Shown: positions 1 through 9,118, numbered from the stretch's first letter. The stretch is 64,000 nt of DNA from Lysinibacillus contaminans (GCF_001278945.1 NZ_LGRV01000001.1:304416-368415); one strand, 5' to 3'. Program-made: numbers and translations. The notes: generated by a model not told the origin, from the sequence alone.

Positions 1-1
1 T

Positions 2-1927
2 CACGGTAGGTTTTTTACTTGTACAGGTAATAGAGAAAATGAAAATGAAATACTGGAACGAACGGATGAAATTGAAGAAGTATTTGAAAAATATTTTAAC
101 CGCGAAGAACTGGCAACTTACACGAGTACAGAATTTAATACAGAACCAATAAATTTAGAAGAAGATAGCATAACGTGGAAAAAGATGTTTGCAGATAAGA
201 AAAATGGTTCAGATATTCAAGCTATGTATATAGGAAAGTTAGTTAGGGATAACGATCATTCGTCTACAGATTTTTATTTGTGTAGCGAACTTGCATTTTA
301 TTGTGATAAAGATTTCATCAAAATGGATAGGATGTTTAGAAATAGTGGTCTGTATCGTGATAAGTGGGATGAACGTAGGGGATCTATGTTATACGGTGAA
401 ATGACACTTTTAAAAGCTGCTGTAAGTAAGAAAAAAACAATTTCAGATTACAAAAAAGAAGAGAACGATTTCCATTTGATTATGAATGTAAAGGATTCTC
501 CAAGCGTTGACCTTCAAAAAGTATTAATTGAAAGACGTTTAAGAGAGTTAGAAATTGCAATAGCAGCATGGGAAGAAGCGAATGGGAAAGGAAAGAAGCC
601 AAGTACAATTTCACCTATCCGATGCGCAATCGTGCTACAAGAATATATTTCATTTGTATTGTTTGATTTAGAAGAAAATACAAGGCTCGCTAAATATCAA
701 CCAAAAGAAGGAACGTACACAAATAATACAACACTAATCAAGCGTGTGATTAGCTGGTTAGAGCCTTCTTTTAATGAAGCAAAGGCGAATGAAGTAATCT
801 ACCACTTAACCAACCAAGCACAGGTTAAAGAACGAACAGCGAGTAGATTTTTGATACCAGTTAAAAATGGTGTATTTAACCTAAAAACAAAAACATTGGA
901 GCCGTTTAGTGCAAAATATGTTTTTACATCAAAAATCGCAACTTCTTATGTTCCAAATGTGGTTAATCCTACGACTAATGGTTGGGATGTAGAAAGTTGG
1001 TTAGATTCCATAGCTTGCGGTGATGCAGAAATTGTCAACCTATTATGGCAAGTTATAAATGATTCATTGAACGGAAATTACACTCGGAAAAAATCTATTT
1101 TCTTGTTAGGTGAAGGGAACAATGGTAAAGGGACGTTCCAAGAACTTATCACAAATTTAATTGGGGTACAGAATATCGCTTCGTTAAAAGTAAATGAATT
1201 TGATGAACGTTTTAAGTTGAGTTTGTTGGAAGGGAGAACAGCGGTTATTGGTGATGATGTACCAGCAAACGTTTATATCGATGATTCATCCAATTTTAAT
1301 AGTGTAGTTACAGGAGATCGCGTAATTGTTGAACAGAAAAACAAACCTATCTACAGTACAGTTTTTCGTTGCAGCGTTATCCAATCGACTAACGGTATGC
1401 CAAAATTTAAAAATAAAACAAACGGTACTGTTAGACGTATTGTGATAGTTCCGTTTAATGCAGATTTTAATGGGGCAATTGAAAACTTCAAAATTAAAGA
1501 TGAATACATCAAACATGAGGAAGTTTTGCAATACGTTCTCCATAAGGCAATAAACATGGATTTTGAGAAATTCGATATTCCATCTGTATCAAAAATTGAA
1601 CTTGAAGAATTTAAACAGGACAACGATCCAATTTTAGACTTCAAAATAAATGTATTCGATAGATGGGATTTAAAAGAAATTCCCAAGTACGTTGTTTATG
1701 GGATGTATAAGAGCTTTTGCGATGAAAATGGCTATAGATTCATTTCAGATAGAAAATTCCATAGGCAATTTAAAGCGCAACTACCAGATGAATGGATTGA
1801 TGGATTAAAGCGTTTCGAATGGATTGAGTTAAATGGGATTGGAGATTTAGACCGTTTAGGTATTGGGTTTCCAGATAAAAGTAAACCGCAAAGCACCTAT
1901 AAAAGTGAAAAGTTAAAAATTGTCTAG
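2..1927 (+). CDS. Phage/plasmid primase-helicase (P4 alpha / D5 type), 5' partial
   Basis: Replication protein of a phage, satellite or plasmid: a primase C-terminal part followed by an SF3-type D5 helicase. The reading frame is open from base 2, so the gene enters from the left of the window; the first internal ATG at 185 is not the start. The upstream residues include GRFFTCTGN, the conserved end of a primase-polymerase domain, then an NDHSSTDFYLCSELAF / LYRDKWDERRG block typical of the linker domain. Walker A is GEGNNGKGT (about 1112-1138), with IGDDVP as a Walker B-like strand and QSTNGMPKF as a sensor-like motif. 641 residues are visible; the family is usually 700-800. An array of repeated sites follows directly. 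Function is firm from motifs, the exact element type is inference. Confidence 0.9.
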   Translation, partial: HGRFFTCTGNRENENEILERTDEIEEVFEKYFNREELATYTSTEFNTEPINLEEDSITWKKMFADKKNGSDIQAMYIGKLVRDNDHSSTDFYLCSELAFYCDKDFIKMDRMFRNSGLYRDKWDERRGSMLYGEMTLLKAAVSKKKTISDYKKEENDFHLIMNVKDSPSVDLQKVLIERRLRELEIAIAAWEEANGKGKKPSTISPIRCAIVLQEYISFVLFDLEENTRLAKYQPKEGTYTNNTTLIKRVISWLEPSFNEAKANEVIYHLTNQAQVKERTASRFLIPVKNGVFNLKTKTLEPFSAKYVFTSKIATSYVPNVVNPTTNGWDVESWLDSIACGDAEIVNLLWQVINDSLNGNYTRKKSIFLLGEGNNGKGTFQELITNLIGVQNIASLKVNEFDERFKLSLLEGRTAVIGDDVPANVYIDDSSNFNSVVTGDRVIVEQKNKPIYSTVFRCSVIQSTNGMPKFKNKTNGTVRRIVIVPFNADFNGAIENFKIKDEYIKHEEVLQYVLHKAINMDFEKFDIPSVSKIELEEFKQDNDPILDFKINVFDRWDLKEIPKYVVYGMYKSFCDENGYRFISDRKFHRQFKAQLPDEWIDGLKRFEWIELNGIGDLDRLGIGFPDKSKPQSTYKSEKLKIV

Positions 1928-1934
1928 TTGGAAT

Positions 1935-2216
1935 TTGTAATTGTAATTGAAATGTGTAATCGAAAAAAACTTTTCAATTACAGTCATATTCCACGTGGCT
2001 GTAAGGTTCGAAGTGATTTGTAATCCTGTAATCGTAATTCTATTAACTTTTAAAAAAATATAAATATCATCCTTAATATTTGTTTCTATTAAATTTAAAA
2101 AAGAAGTGAGAAATACGATTACAATAACAAAAAACGATCAAACCCTTGATATTAAAGGATTATTTATGTAATCCGAAAAAGTAGTTCGATTACAAATACA
2201 GTTAAATTCAATTACA
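1935..2216. repeat. Iteron-like array of TGTAATCG / CGATTACA sites, candidate replication origin
   Basis: About ten copies of an 8-bp motif TGTAAT(C/T)(G/C), in both orientations, lie in 280 bases of AT-rich non-coding DNA just after the primase-helicase. Copies include 1936-1943, 1942-1949, 1955-1962, 1975-1982 (inverse), 2019-2026, 2027-2034, 2116-2123 (inverse), 2167-2174, 2187-2194 (inverse) and 2209-2216 (inverse). P4-type alpha proteins bind repeated short sites at their origin, so an origin or replication-control site is the natural reading. The repeats are seen directly; origin function is inferred. Confidence 0.6.
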
Positions 2217-2266
2217 AAGGGTAGCGTAATAGTATCAATTGTGGAAGGCTGAAAGGTGGTGAACTA

Positions 2267-2488
2267 ATGACATATAAAAAATGGATGAAACAATTTAAGG
2301 ACTGTAATAATCCTGAGGGGGATTTATCAAGAGACATAATGCAAGATGAAAATTTTCCGAACAGTAAGCAGTTCCATCCGAATTATGAATATTTAATAGC
2401 GCGGGCATGTGAAAAAGTAATGGGGATTTTTGATGAAACTTGGCTGGAATACTTAAAGAGTTCTGGAGAGAGAATTTATTGGGATTAA
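2267..2488 (+). CDS. YozE-like SAM-fold small protein
   Basis: A 73-residue protein of the YozE_SAM_like family (B. subtilis YozE, function unknown). The family pattern is visible: an N-terminal YKKWMKQF helix, GDLSRDIMQDENFP in the middle, and a C-terminal ACEKVMGIFDETWLEY helix. The length fits the family. The ATG follows GAAAGGTGGTGA at a normal distance. Genes of this family are common in Bacillales chromosomes and in their phages; here it sits between replication and HNH genes, so it is probably element-borne. Confidence 0.75.
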   Translation: MTYKKWMKQFKDCNNPEGDLSRDIMQDENFPNSKQFHPNYEYLIARACEKVMGIFDETWLEYLKSSGERIYWD

Positions 2489-2621
2489 AAGTAGCTAGTA
2501 TATAAACTTTCGAAGTAAATCATTAAGTCACTTCATAACGATGTGGCTTTTTATTATGATAATTATTTGACCTATTATTAGTTTAGAAAATCGAAAAAAT
2601 ATTATTATGCGAGGTGAGAGG

Positions 2622-3011
2622 ATGAAAAAGAGTTGTTCATATTGTGGGCGCATTCACGAACGTTCTCACACATGCAGCAGTAAACCGAAGAAAGTAAAAC
2701 AGGTTACATATATAGATAGGTTCAGACGGGCGAGAGCATGGAGAAACAAGAGCCTATACATTCGAGAGCGTGACAGTAACCTATGTCAAATATGTTTACG
2801 CATGAGATACAACACGACACAACAATATACATTCGATGGGTTAGAAGTACACCACATACAAGCGCTGGCACAAGCATGGGACAGGCGACTGGATGATGAC
2901 AACCTATTGACCTTATGTCGTGACCATCATGAGCAAGCAGAGAGTGGAGAGATACCACAATGGGAATTAGAAGCTATAGCACATGAGAACAATGAGAAAT
3001 ATAAATTGTGA
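2622..3011 (+). CDS. Phage-type HNH endonuclease
   Basis: A small HNH nuclease of the kind encoded beside phage terminase genes, where it helps DNA packaging. From the ATG at 2622 (GAGGTGAG five bases before it) the product has 129 residues; an in-frame ATG at 2607 has no ribosome binding site. CQIC at residues 55-58, EVHHI at 75-79, and LLTLCRDHHE at 95-104 form the zinc-bound beta-beta-alpha metal core. A second CSYC pair sits at the N-terminus. In intact phages a small terminase gene usually follows; here only 130 non-coding bases and a DUF4145 gene do, which indicates loss of the packaging module. Confidence 0.88.
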   Translation: MKKSCSYCGRIHERSHTCSSKPKKVKQVTYIDRFRRARAWRNKSLYIRERDSNLCQICLRMRYNTTQQYTFDGLEVHHIQALAQAWDRRLDDDNLLTLCRDHHEQAESGEIPQWELEAIAHENNEKYKL

Positions 3012-3147
3012 GCAAGGCATCCCCCGGGGTTAGAAATTAATTTTCTGACAAAGGAGGGCGACCGACTGCCCCTATGTATTTTGAAAATATTCCCTAAATG
3101 AACATTTAATAAAGTAAGATAGATAGTATTGGTAAAGGGGGGTTTTT

Positions 3148-3864
3148 ATGATTTTTGATTTGCAGATGGATAAGGATTTCTTTAAAGAACATATTTATTG
3201 TTATTATTGTGAACGAAATTGTGAAAATGAGTGGTTTGAACTTACCGAGTATGAAGCTAAAGAAAAAAATACACCTTACTTTGGCGTTACTGATTATAAA
3301 TATGAGCTCAAAAGGTTAGCACCTCGTAAAATGGAAGAGTATTTTGAAATGGATTTTCCGCCAAACATTAGGTTAAGTATATGTGTGTGCAAAGAATGTG
3401 GTGGATATTGGATTTGGGAAAATAACAATATTATCAGTACTCAATATGTAAAAGTAAATAACCCACATTTAGAATTACCTTCAATATCAAAGGAACTTTA
3501 CAATGATGCAAGGAAAATATATAAATTAACACCTAGAGCAGCTGCACCTTTATTACGATTAGCTATACAAGAGTTATTAGTTCATTTGAACTTAGATATA
3601 CATAAAGGGACCTTAGCGTCAATGATTGTGGAACTCTCAGAAAAGCAACGAGCAGGATTAATAGATTGTCCTCAATATATAATAGATGGCTTATTAAAAA
3701 CGTGTGTGTTAGAAAATGATGGTTTCGCTAGTGGAGAAGTTAATATATATGAGAATGAAGAAAATATAATAATATTATTTGAATTGATAAACGAAATTGC
3801 AGCAGAGCTAATTGAAAGAAAGAGAAGAGTAGAAGAATTTACAAAGAGATTAGTGAATAAATAA
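3148..3864 (+). CDS. DUF4145 domain-containing protein
   Basis: A 238-residue soluble protein. The N-terminal half carries a four-cysteine zinc-binding pattern (CYYCERNC near residue 18 and CVCKECGGYW near residue 80). The second half is a helical DUF4145 domain with the signature YKLTPRAAAPLLRLAIQELL. The ATG has a GGGGGG-type ribosome binding site upstream (about 3137-3142). DUF4145 proteins occur alone or fused to restriction and other defence proteins, and a restriction-modification operon starts 680 bases downstream, but a serine recombinase remnant lies between. The domain is firm; a role in defence is only suggested by context. Confidence 0.75.
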   Translation: MIFDLQMDKDFFKEHIYCYYCERNCENEWFELTEYEAKEKNTPYFGVTDYKYELKRLAPRKMEEYFEMDFPPNIRLSICVCKECGGYWIWENNNIISTQYVKVNNPHLELPSISKELYNDARKIYKLTPRAAAPLLRLAIQELLVHLNLDIHKGTLASMIVELSEKQRAGLIDCPQYIIDGLLKTCVLENDGFASGEVNIYENEENIIILFELINEIAAELIERKRRVEEFTKRLVNK

Positions 3865-4012
3865 CAGTTCTATAAAACCACCGTTTTAAAGACATTTATT
3901 TATTGAAATATTTAAAAGTATTTATATACGGTTAATGATTGTTTTTTGTCTATAAAGTCGTCTGTAATTATTTTTATATAAAACGTATGAGAAATAGAAA
4001 GAGGTTCATAAA

Positions 4013-4344
4013 ATGGTACGAGTAAAAGGGTATTGTGGCGTTAGAACAGAGGTACAAAATTTAGATGTGCAGGAACAAGCGATTAAGAAGTATGCTGACA
4101 AGTCCTCTAGATCGAAAAGATATCAAGTAGAGCAAATGAAAGAGCAGAATTAAACAATGCAATTAAAGCAGCTTTAAAAGGAGATTTATTTGTCTTGTAT
4201 AAATTAGACCGATTAGCTAGAAGTACGAAAGAGCTGTATGAAATCACTGAAATGTTAAAAGAACAAGAAATAGACTTTGTCCCCAAGCTTTTAAATAGAA
4301 ATGATATTTGTAATACTTTATGCTATATTAACAACCTGGATTAA
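4013..4344 (+). pseudogene. Serine recombinase (resolvase/invertase) N-terminal remnant
   Basis: The first part reads MVRVKGYCGVRTEVQNLDVQ and stops at 4151. The second part, in another frame from about 4141, reads RAELNNAIKAALKGDLFVLY then KLDRLARSTKELYEITEMLK and stops at 4342. Together they cover a resolvase catalytic domain with a frameshift and a missing stretch, and the C-terminal helix-turn-helix part is gone. The family motif YxRVST is YCGVRT here, so the catalytic serine is replaced by arginine. This is a dead gene, probably from an old transposon or the island's own past. Confidence 0.85.
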
Positions 4345-4542
4345 AGTGTAGTTTTATGATGTAGTTAAAAAAGTCAATTAGTTAAGTAGCTAAGAGCTTT
4401 TTTATTAAAAAATACGACACTTCAAAAATACGAACGTAAATTCTATAATATAGATATGTTATCATTAAAAAATGATTTATTAGAATAAAAAATATTATAA
4501 CTTATCTAATATTAGGTTAACAGAAGAAAATGGAGGAATAAA

Positions 4543-7293
4543 ATGAGTATAACAAGGGAAATTTTAGAAAAAATTTTTAGGGATCCTAAGACTAAGTATG
4601 AATTACTAGAATTTGAAGATTTGGGTCAAGACATAAGTGTAATTTTAGATATATTCCCAAAAACAGTAACTACGGGTAAAGACGCAGGTAAAACAAAATA
4701 TTTTATAAAGAGCTTTGTACCATTTTCATCAGGAAAACAAGAAATACAAGTATATGATCCAAACGGCAAATCTAATCCAGAAGAAATAGTAAGACAACTT
4801 TGGCTATATAAACTAATCAATTTGTATGAGTACAAAATTGACGAAATAGAAGTAGAAAAAAGCGTTCATTTTGGTACTGAAGTAAATACTAAAGCTGCTG
4901 ATATTGTTGTATATACAAATAATAAAAAACAAACTCCTAAGATTATTATTGAAGTAAAAAAACCAAAACGTAAGGATGGCATAGAACAGTTAAAAAGCTA
5001 TTTAAATGCTGAAGGTTCTCCTATTGGGTTATGGTCAAATGGTAGTGAGCGAATTATATTATTCAGGCCCTACCCTGCTGATTTTGATGACACTTTAACA
5101 GATATCCCTAAAAGAGGTCAAAGTCCAGAAGATGTATTGAATAAGAAAAAGACTTTAAGTGACTTAAGAGAGAACTTTAACTTTAAAAAAATTATTCAAG
5201 ATTTAGAAGAACTTGTATTAGCGGATAGTGGGAAAGATGAATTTAATGAGATTTTCAAATTAATTTTTTCTAAGATTTGGGATGAAAAAGAAGCAGCTTC
5301 GAATAGGAAAAATAATGAAGTTGAATTTTCTAAAGCATTAGATCCGGAAATTACTTATGAAAGAATTAATGGCTTATTTAAAAAAGCTTGTAATGAATGG
5401 CCAGGGATTTTTAAAGATACAGATAATATAGAACTTACTAAAAAACACTTGCAAGTTTGTATTGCACCAATTGAAAATCTACGCTTAATGGGTTCCAACC
5501 TTAGAATTATGGATGATGCATTTGAATATTTACTACCTACAGAATCAAAGAAAAAGAAAGGACAATTTTTTACTCCGAGACACGTTATTGAAATGTGTGT
5601 AAGAATGATAAATCCTACGAAAAAAGAATTTGTAATGGACCCTTCTTGTGGTTCAGCTGGTTTTTTATTACACGCAATGGAATGGTGTTACCCAGCAAAA
5701 GATGAAGCAACGCAAGAGTTAAGAAAACATAGATATGCTGGAAAATATTTATGGGGCATTGACTTTGAAGAAAGAGCAGCAAAAACTTCAAGAGCCTTGA
5801 TGTTAATTGCAGGAGATGGACACACTAATATATTTGGTCCAGATGTAAGTAGTCTAGATCCCAAAAGTTGGTATGAAACTACATCCGGTCAAAAATTATT
5901 AAATAAACTATATGAAATGAAACTTCTAAGAAATGAAATAGCTAAAGAAGATGAAGATAAATTATTAATAGATGATGATTTAGCTTGGAAGTATTACTCG
6001 GATTTAAAATTTGACGTTATTTTAGCTAATCCGCCTTTTGCTGGTGAAATTAAAGAAAAAAAATTATTAGCAAATTATGATATTGCAAAACCTGCTTTAA
6101 AAAGAGCAAAAAAAGGTGTTGCCAAAGAAGAACGTGATGTTTTATTTATCGAGAGAATAATTAGTTTCTTGAAGCCTGGTGGAAGAGCCGCTATTGTTCT
6201 ACCTCAAGGGAAATTCAATAATTCTTCATTAGGAATGGTGAGAGAGTGGATTTTAAAAAGAGCTAAATTACTTGGTGTAATAGGTTTACACCAAAACACA
6301 TTCAAACCTCATACGGGTACAAAAACATCTGTTTTAATCTTACAAAAATATACTGATAAAGAATTAGAACACATTCAATTATTAAAAGAAGAACTAGCAG
6401 AAAAATCGCCAGATTTTGAACAAGAAATTAATGATCTTTTAGAAGAATTCAAATATGAGTTTGATATTCCTGAAGAAGAAATTCCTGAAAAAATCTTAGA
6501 AATATTTGTTGAAAACTATCAAGAAGCTGAGTTTAATGATGATTTTGAAAATACATCTGAAAATAGCCCTGAGGGCGATGAAGAAGGAGAAGAATTTGTT
6601 GAAGATGATTCTGTAGAAGATTTAGTTGAAGAAGCAAATCAAAAATTATTGTCGTTAACTGAAGAACTAGATCAAGAAAAACAGAAACTAGAAAGTTTTG
6701 AAATTGAACTACTTGATTTAGAAATAGGTTTTGATAAAGAAATTGATAGTATTACAAATAACTGGAAAGGTACGAAAAAAGCCTTAAATGATGAATTAAG
6801 ACCACTTAAAGCAAGAAAAAAAGAAGAAATAAAAGCTCTTAAAGGCAAGCAAAAAGAAGAAACAAAAGTTATTAAAACAAATATTAAATCTTTAGAGAAA
6901 TTAATTCCAGAAGTAGAGGAAGAACTTAATTTATTAACTAATAAAGGGAAACTGAAGTTGTTAGTAAATGACAGTGAATTGTTAGGAACTTTAAAAGAAC
7001 GTTGGATTGAAAAAGAATTTTCAAAAGAAATGGATTATCCTGTATTTATGGCTGTGTCAGAGTACGGTGGTAAAAATAACTCTGGTGATTACGATTATCT
7101 TACTGATGAAAATGGTAACTATATTGAAGATGCTACTGGTCAACCAATAATTAAACAAGATCTGGTTAATTTAAATCTTGGAATAGAAGAATTAAATAAA
7201 ATAGAGGAATTACCAGAGGAAGAACTTTGTATAGCAGAAGCTTTTATAAAGTTTGCTAAAAAGTATGATTTAGATTTTTGGAGGGAAGATTAG
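4543..7293 (+). CDS. Restriction-modification subunit: HsdR_N nuclease fused to N6-adenine methylase
   Basis: A 916-residue fusion that should both cut and methylate DNA when paired with the specificity subunit downstream. Residues about 85-180 form a PD-(D/E)xK nuclease like the HsdR N-terminus (D120, E137-V-K139). Residues about 270-600 are an HsdM-type methylase with GQFFTPR at 340, DPSCGSAGF at 366 (motif I) and NPPF at 496 (motif IV). Residues about 605-805 are an acidic, then Lys/Glu-rich coiled coil inserted before the C-terminal SEYGGKN...DENGNY segment normal for HsdM. No helicase motor is present here or nearby, so the layout resembles BcgI-type (type IIB) A subunits (637 residues in BcgI) rather than type I. 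ATG with GGAGG 7 bases upstream. Confidence 0.88.
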   Translation: MSITREILEKIFRDPKTKYELLEFEDLGQDISVILDIFPKTVTTGKDAGKTKYFIKSFVPFSSGKQEIQVYDPNGKSNPEEIVRQLWLYKLINLYEYKIDEIEVEKSVHFGTEVNTKAADIVVYTNNKKQTPKIIIEVKKPKRKDGIEQLKSYLNAEGSPIGLWSNGSERIILFRPYPADFDDTLTDIPKRGQSPEDVLNKKKTLSDLRENFNFKKIIQDLEELVLADSGKDEFNEIFKLIFSKIWDEKEAASNRKNNEVEFSKALDPEITYERINGLFKKACNEWPGIFKDTDNIELTKKHLQVCIAPIENLRLMGSNLRIMDDAFEYLLPTESKKKKGQFFTPRHVIEMCVRMINPTKKEFVMDPSCGSAGFLLHAMEWCYPAKDEATQELRKHRYAGKYLWGIDFEERAAKTSRALMLIAGDGHTNIFGPDVSSLDPKSWYETTSGQKLLNKLYEMKLLRNEIAKEDEDKLLIDDDLAWKYYSDLKFDVILANPPFAGEIKEKKLLANYDIAKPALKRAKKGVAKEERDVLFIERIISFLKPGGRAAIVLPQGKFNNSSLGMVREWILKRAKLLGVIGLHQNTFKPHTGTKTSVLILQKYTDKELEHIQLLKEELAEKSPDFEQEINDLLEEFKYEFDIPEEEIPEKILEIFVENYQEAEFNDDFENTSENSPEGDEEGEEFVEDDSVEDLVEEANQKLLSLTEELDQEKQKLESFEIELLDLEIGFDKEIDSITNNWKGTKKALNDELRPLKARKKEEIKALKGKQKEETKVIKTNIKSLEKLIPEVEEELNLLTNKGKLKLLVNDSELLGTLKERWIEKEFSKEMDYPVFMAVSEYGGKNNSGDYDYLTDENGNYIEDATGQPIIKQDLVNLNLGIEELNKIEELPEEELCIAEAFIKFAKKYDLDFWRED

Positions 7294-8660
7294 TGGCTAT
7301 TTGGAATGAAATTCAACATTCTTCTATAAATGTCAGATCTCGTTTTGATAGTGAGTTTTTCCTTCCGGAATATGTTAAAGGACAAGATATCTTAGAAAAA
7401 AAGGCTAATAATGTAAGGTTGACTGATTTATTTTGGGTCTCAGATGGAAATCACTTAGAAATATCAAAATATTTTTCTGATAACCCTGAATTAATCCCAT
7501 ATTATCGTGGAAAAGATATCAATGATTTCTTTTTAGAAAATGCAACACCTATTCGAATTCCAGGAAATATTTATAATTCTAAAATGATGGAAAGATCACA
7601 TTTTAATTATGGAGATGTTTTATTATCAATAGTTGGAACAATCGGTAGTTTATCAATAGTAACAGAAGAGATTGGGGATGCAACAGGTAGTTGTAAAATT
7701 GCTATCCTTAGAAGTAAAGGGATAGTTTCCCCATTCTACTTAGCAGCATTTTTATTAAGTAAATATGGTCAAATTCAAATTAAACGTAATACTCGGGGTG
7801 CAGTCCAAATGGGACTGATTTTAAAAGACTTTGTTAATATAAGAGTACCAATTATTCCCAAAGAGGATCAAGATGTTATTGATAACTTTATAACAGTAGC
7901 AATACAAAAAAATAAAAATAGTAAAGCACTCTATCAAAAAGCAGAAAAATTATTTGAAGAAGAAGTTCAATTTAATAAACTAGATTTAACAAAGCCCAAA
8001 TCATTTGAAAGTAACTATAGCACTGTAGTTAACGGAAAAAGAATTGATGCTGATTACTTCTTACCCCATTTTCAAACACTATCTGAACAATTAAGCACAC
8101 TTAATACAAAACCATTAGGGAAAATAGTGAATTTTAAAAAAGGTGTAGAAGTGGGTAGCAAATTTTATCGTGAAAAAGGTGTGTTATTTATTCGCGTTAG
8201 TAATTTAAAAAAAGAAGGTATTTTCACAACAAATTCTGATAAATATATTTCAGAAAACTTATATGAAAAATTAAATTCTTTTACAGCTAAACCAGGTGAA
8301 ATATTACTTACTAAAGACGGAACTATTGGTACAGCTTATGTAGTTGACGAAAAAATAGAGGGTATTATTTCTAGTGGTATTATGAAACTAAGTTTAAAAG
8401 ATCCTACGATTAACCAGGAATACCTTGGTTTGGTTATAAATTCTAAAATTTGTAAACTGCAAATAGAGCAAGCTTCTTCAGGAGCATTGATTCAACACTG
8501 GAAACCAAGTGATATTGCGAAATTAAAAATACCAATTTTAACTGTTGAAAAAATGCAATCGTTATCTGAATTGGTAGTAGAATCAAAGAGTGAAATGCGA
8601 GAGGCTAAAGCTCTTCTAGAAAAAGCTAAAACCTATATAGAAAAATTAATAGAGAAATAA
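7293..8660 (+). CDS. Restriction-modification specificity subunit (HsdS-like)
   Basis: DNA-recognition subunit for the nuclease-methylase upstream. The GTG at 7293 overlaps the last base of the preceding stop codon and has GGAGGG at 7280-7285, seven bases away; a TTG at 7278 in the same frame overlaps that site and is less likely. The 455-residue product has two target-recognition halves, each opening with a matching block: SRFDSEFFLPEY near residue 16 and KRIDADYFLPHF near residue 250. Each half ends in a helical spacer. That split-repeat plan suggests a bipartite target. It is translationally coupled to the methylase gene and has no third gene after it. Confidence 0.88.
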   Translation: MAIWNEIQHSSINVRSRFDSEFFLPEYVKGQDILEKKANNVRLTDLFWVSDGNHLEISKYFSDNPELIPYYRGKDINDFFLENATPIRIPGNIYNSKMMERSHFNYGDVLLSIVGTIGSLSIVTEEIGDATGSCKIAILRSKGIVSPFYLAAFLLSKYGQIQIKRNTRGAVQMGLILKDFVNIRVPIIPKEDQDVIDNFITVAIQKNKNSKALYQKAEKLFEEEVQFNKLDLTKPKSFESNYSTVVNGKRIDADYFLPHFQTLSEQLSTLNTKPLGKIVNFKKGVEVGSKFYREKGVLFIRVSNLKKEGIFTTNSDKYISENLYEKLNSFTAKPGEILLTKDGTIGTAYVVDEKIEGIISSGIMKLSLKDPTINQEYLGLVINSKICKLQIEQASSGALIQHWKPSDIAKLKIPILTVEKMQSLSELVVESKSEMREAKALLEKAKTYIEKLIEK

Positions 8661-8773
8661 AGTAGTTATTCTGTTGAGTGGCGTCACCACTTAGTGGGGT
8701 GTTTTCTCAAAAATTGTTGTTTCTACGAGCTAAGATTAAACCAAAAAACAGGCTTGATCTATAATGAACTGTC

Positions 8774-8807
8774 CCGTAAAAGTTAGACACCAATCTAACT
8801 TTTACGG
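8774..8807. terminator. Perfect 14-bp hairpin followed by T-run
   Basis: Arms CCGTAAAAGTTAGA and TCTAACTTTTACGG with a six-base loop, followed by TTTTTTT. The left arm resembles the terminal repeat of IS3-family elements, so this may be an IS end that also ends transcription of the R-M operon. Confidence 0.6.
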
Positions 8808-8814
8808 TTTTTTT

Positions 8815-8987
8815 ATGGCAAAAGTAAGGGTGAACAATGTATTCAAGCAGTTCAACGATACTTAAATGGAAATGAATATATGATTGAAATCGCGAAAGAT
8901 AACGGAGTGAAAGATCGGGTTGTAAGTGAATGGGTTCGCCGCTATCAAAAAAATGGTGTAGAGACTTTCTTAAAGTCCTATACATAA
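8815..8987 (+). pseudogene. IS3-family transposase OrfA remnant
   Basis: An IS3/IS150-type OrfA helix-turn-helix fragment. The frame starting in GGCAAAAGTAAG reads GKSKGEQCIQAVQRYLNGNE and later VVSEWVRRYQKNGVETF before a stop at 8985. The ATG at 8815 is out of frame with it by one base, as if one A of the AAAA run had been lost. The rest of OrfA and all of OrfB are missing. Likely a decayed insertion at the end of the island. Confidence 0.75.
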
Positions 8988-9118
8988 TACTCCCTAGTGG
9001 AAGAAACGTTGATAAAGCAACCAACTACACGTATAGAAGCTGGCGTATTGGAGCTTCTGTACGCGGGTTCAACCTCTGGGTCACTTTTTAATAATCATGG
9101 ATTAGAATAATAAATAAA

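Noticed and set aside
4543-8660. Classic type I R-M system
   Set aside because: The HsdR motor domain is absent; only its N-terminal nuclease is present, fused to the methylase.
9060-9092. Second tmRNA-like piece (CGCGGGTTCAACCTCTGG)
   Set aside because: It looks like a T-arm but does not pair as a stem and lacks the acceptor half; probably chance or a very old att trace.
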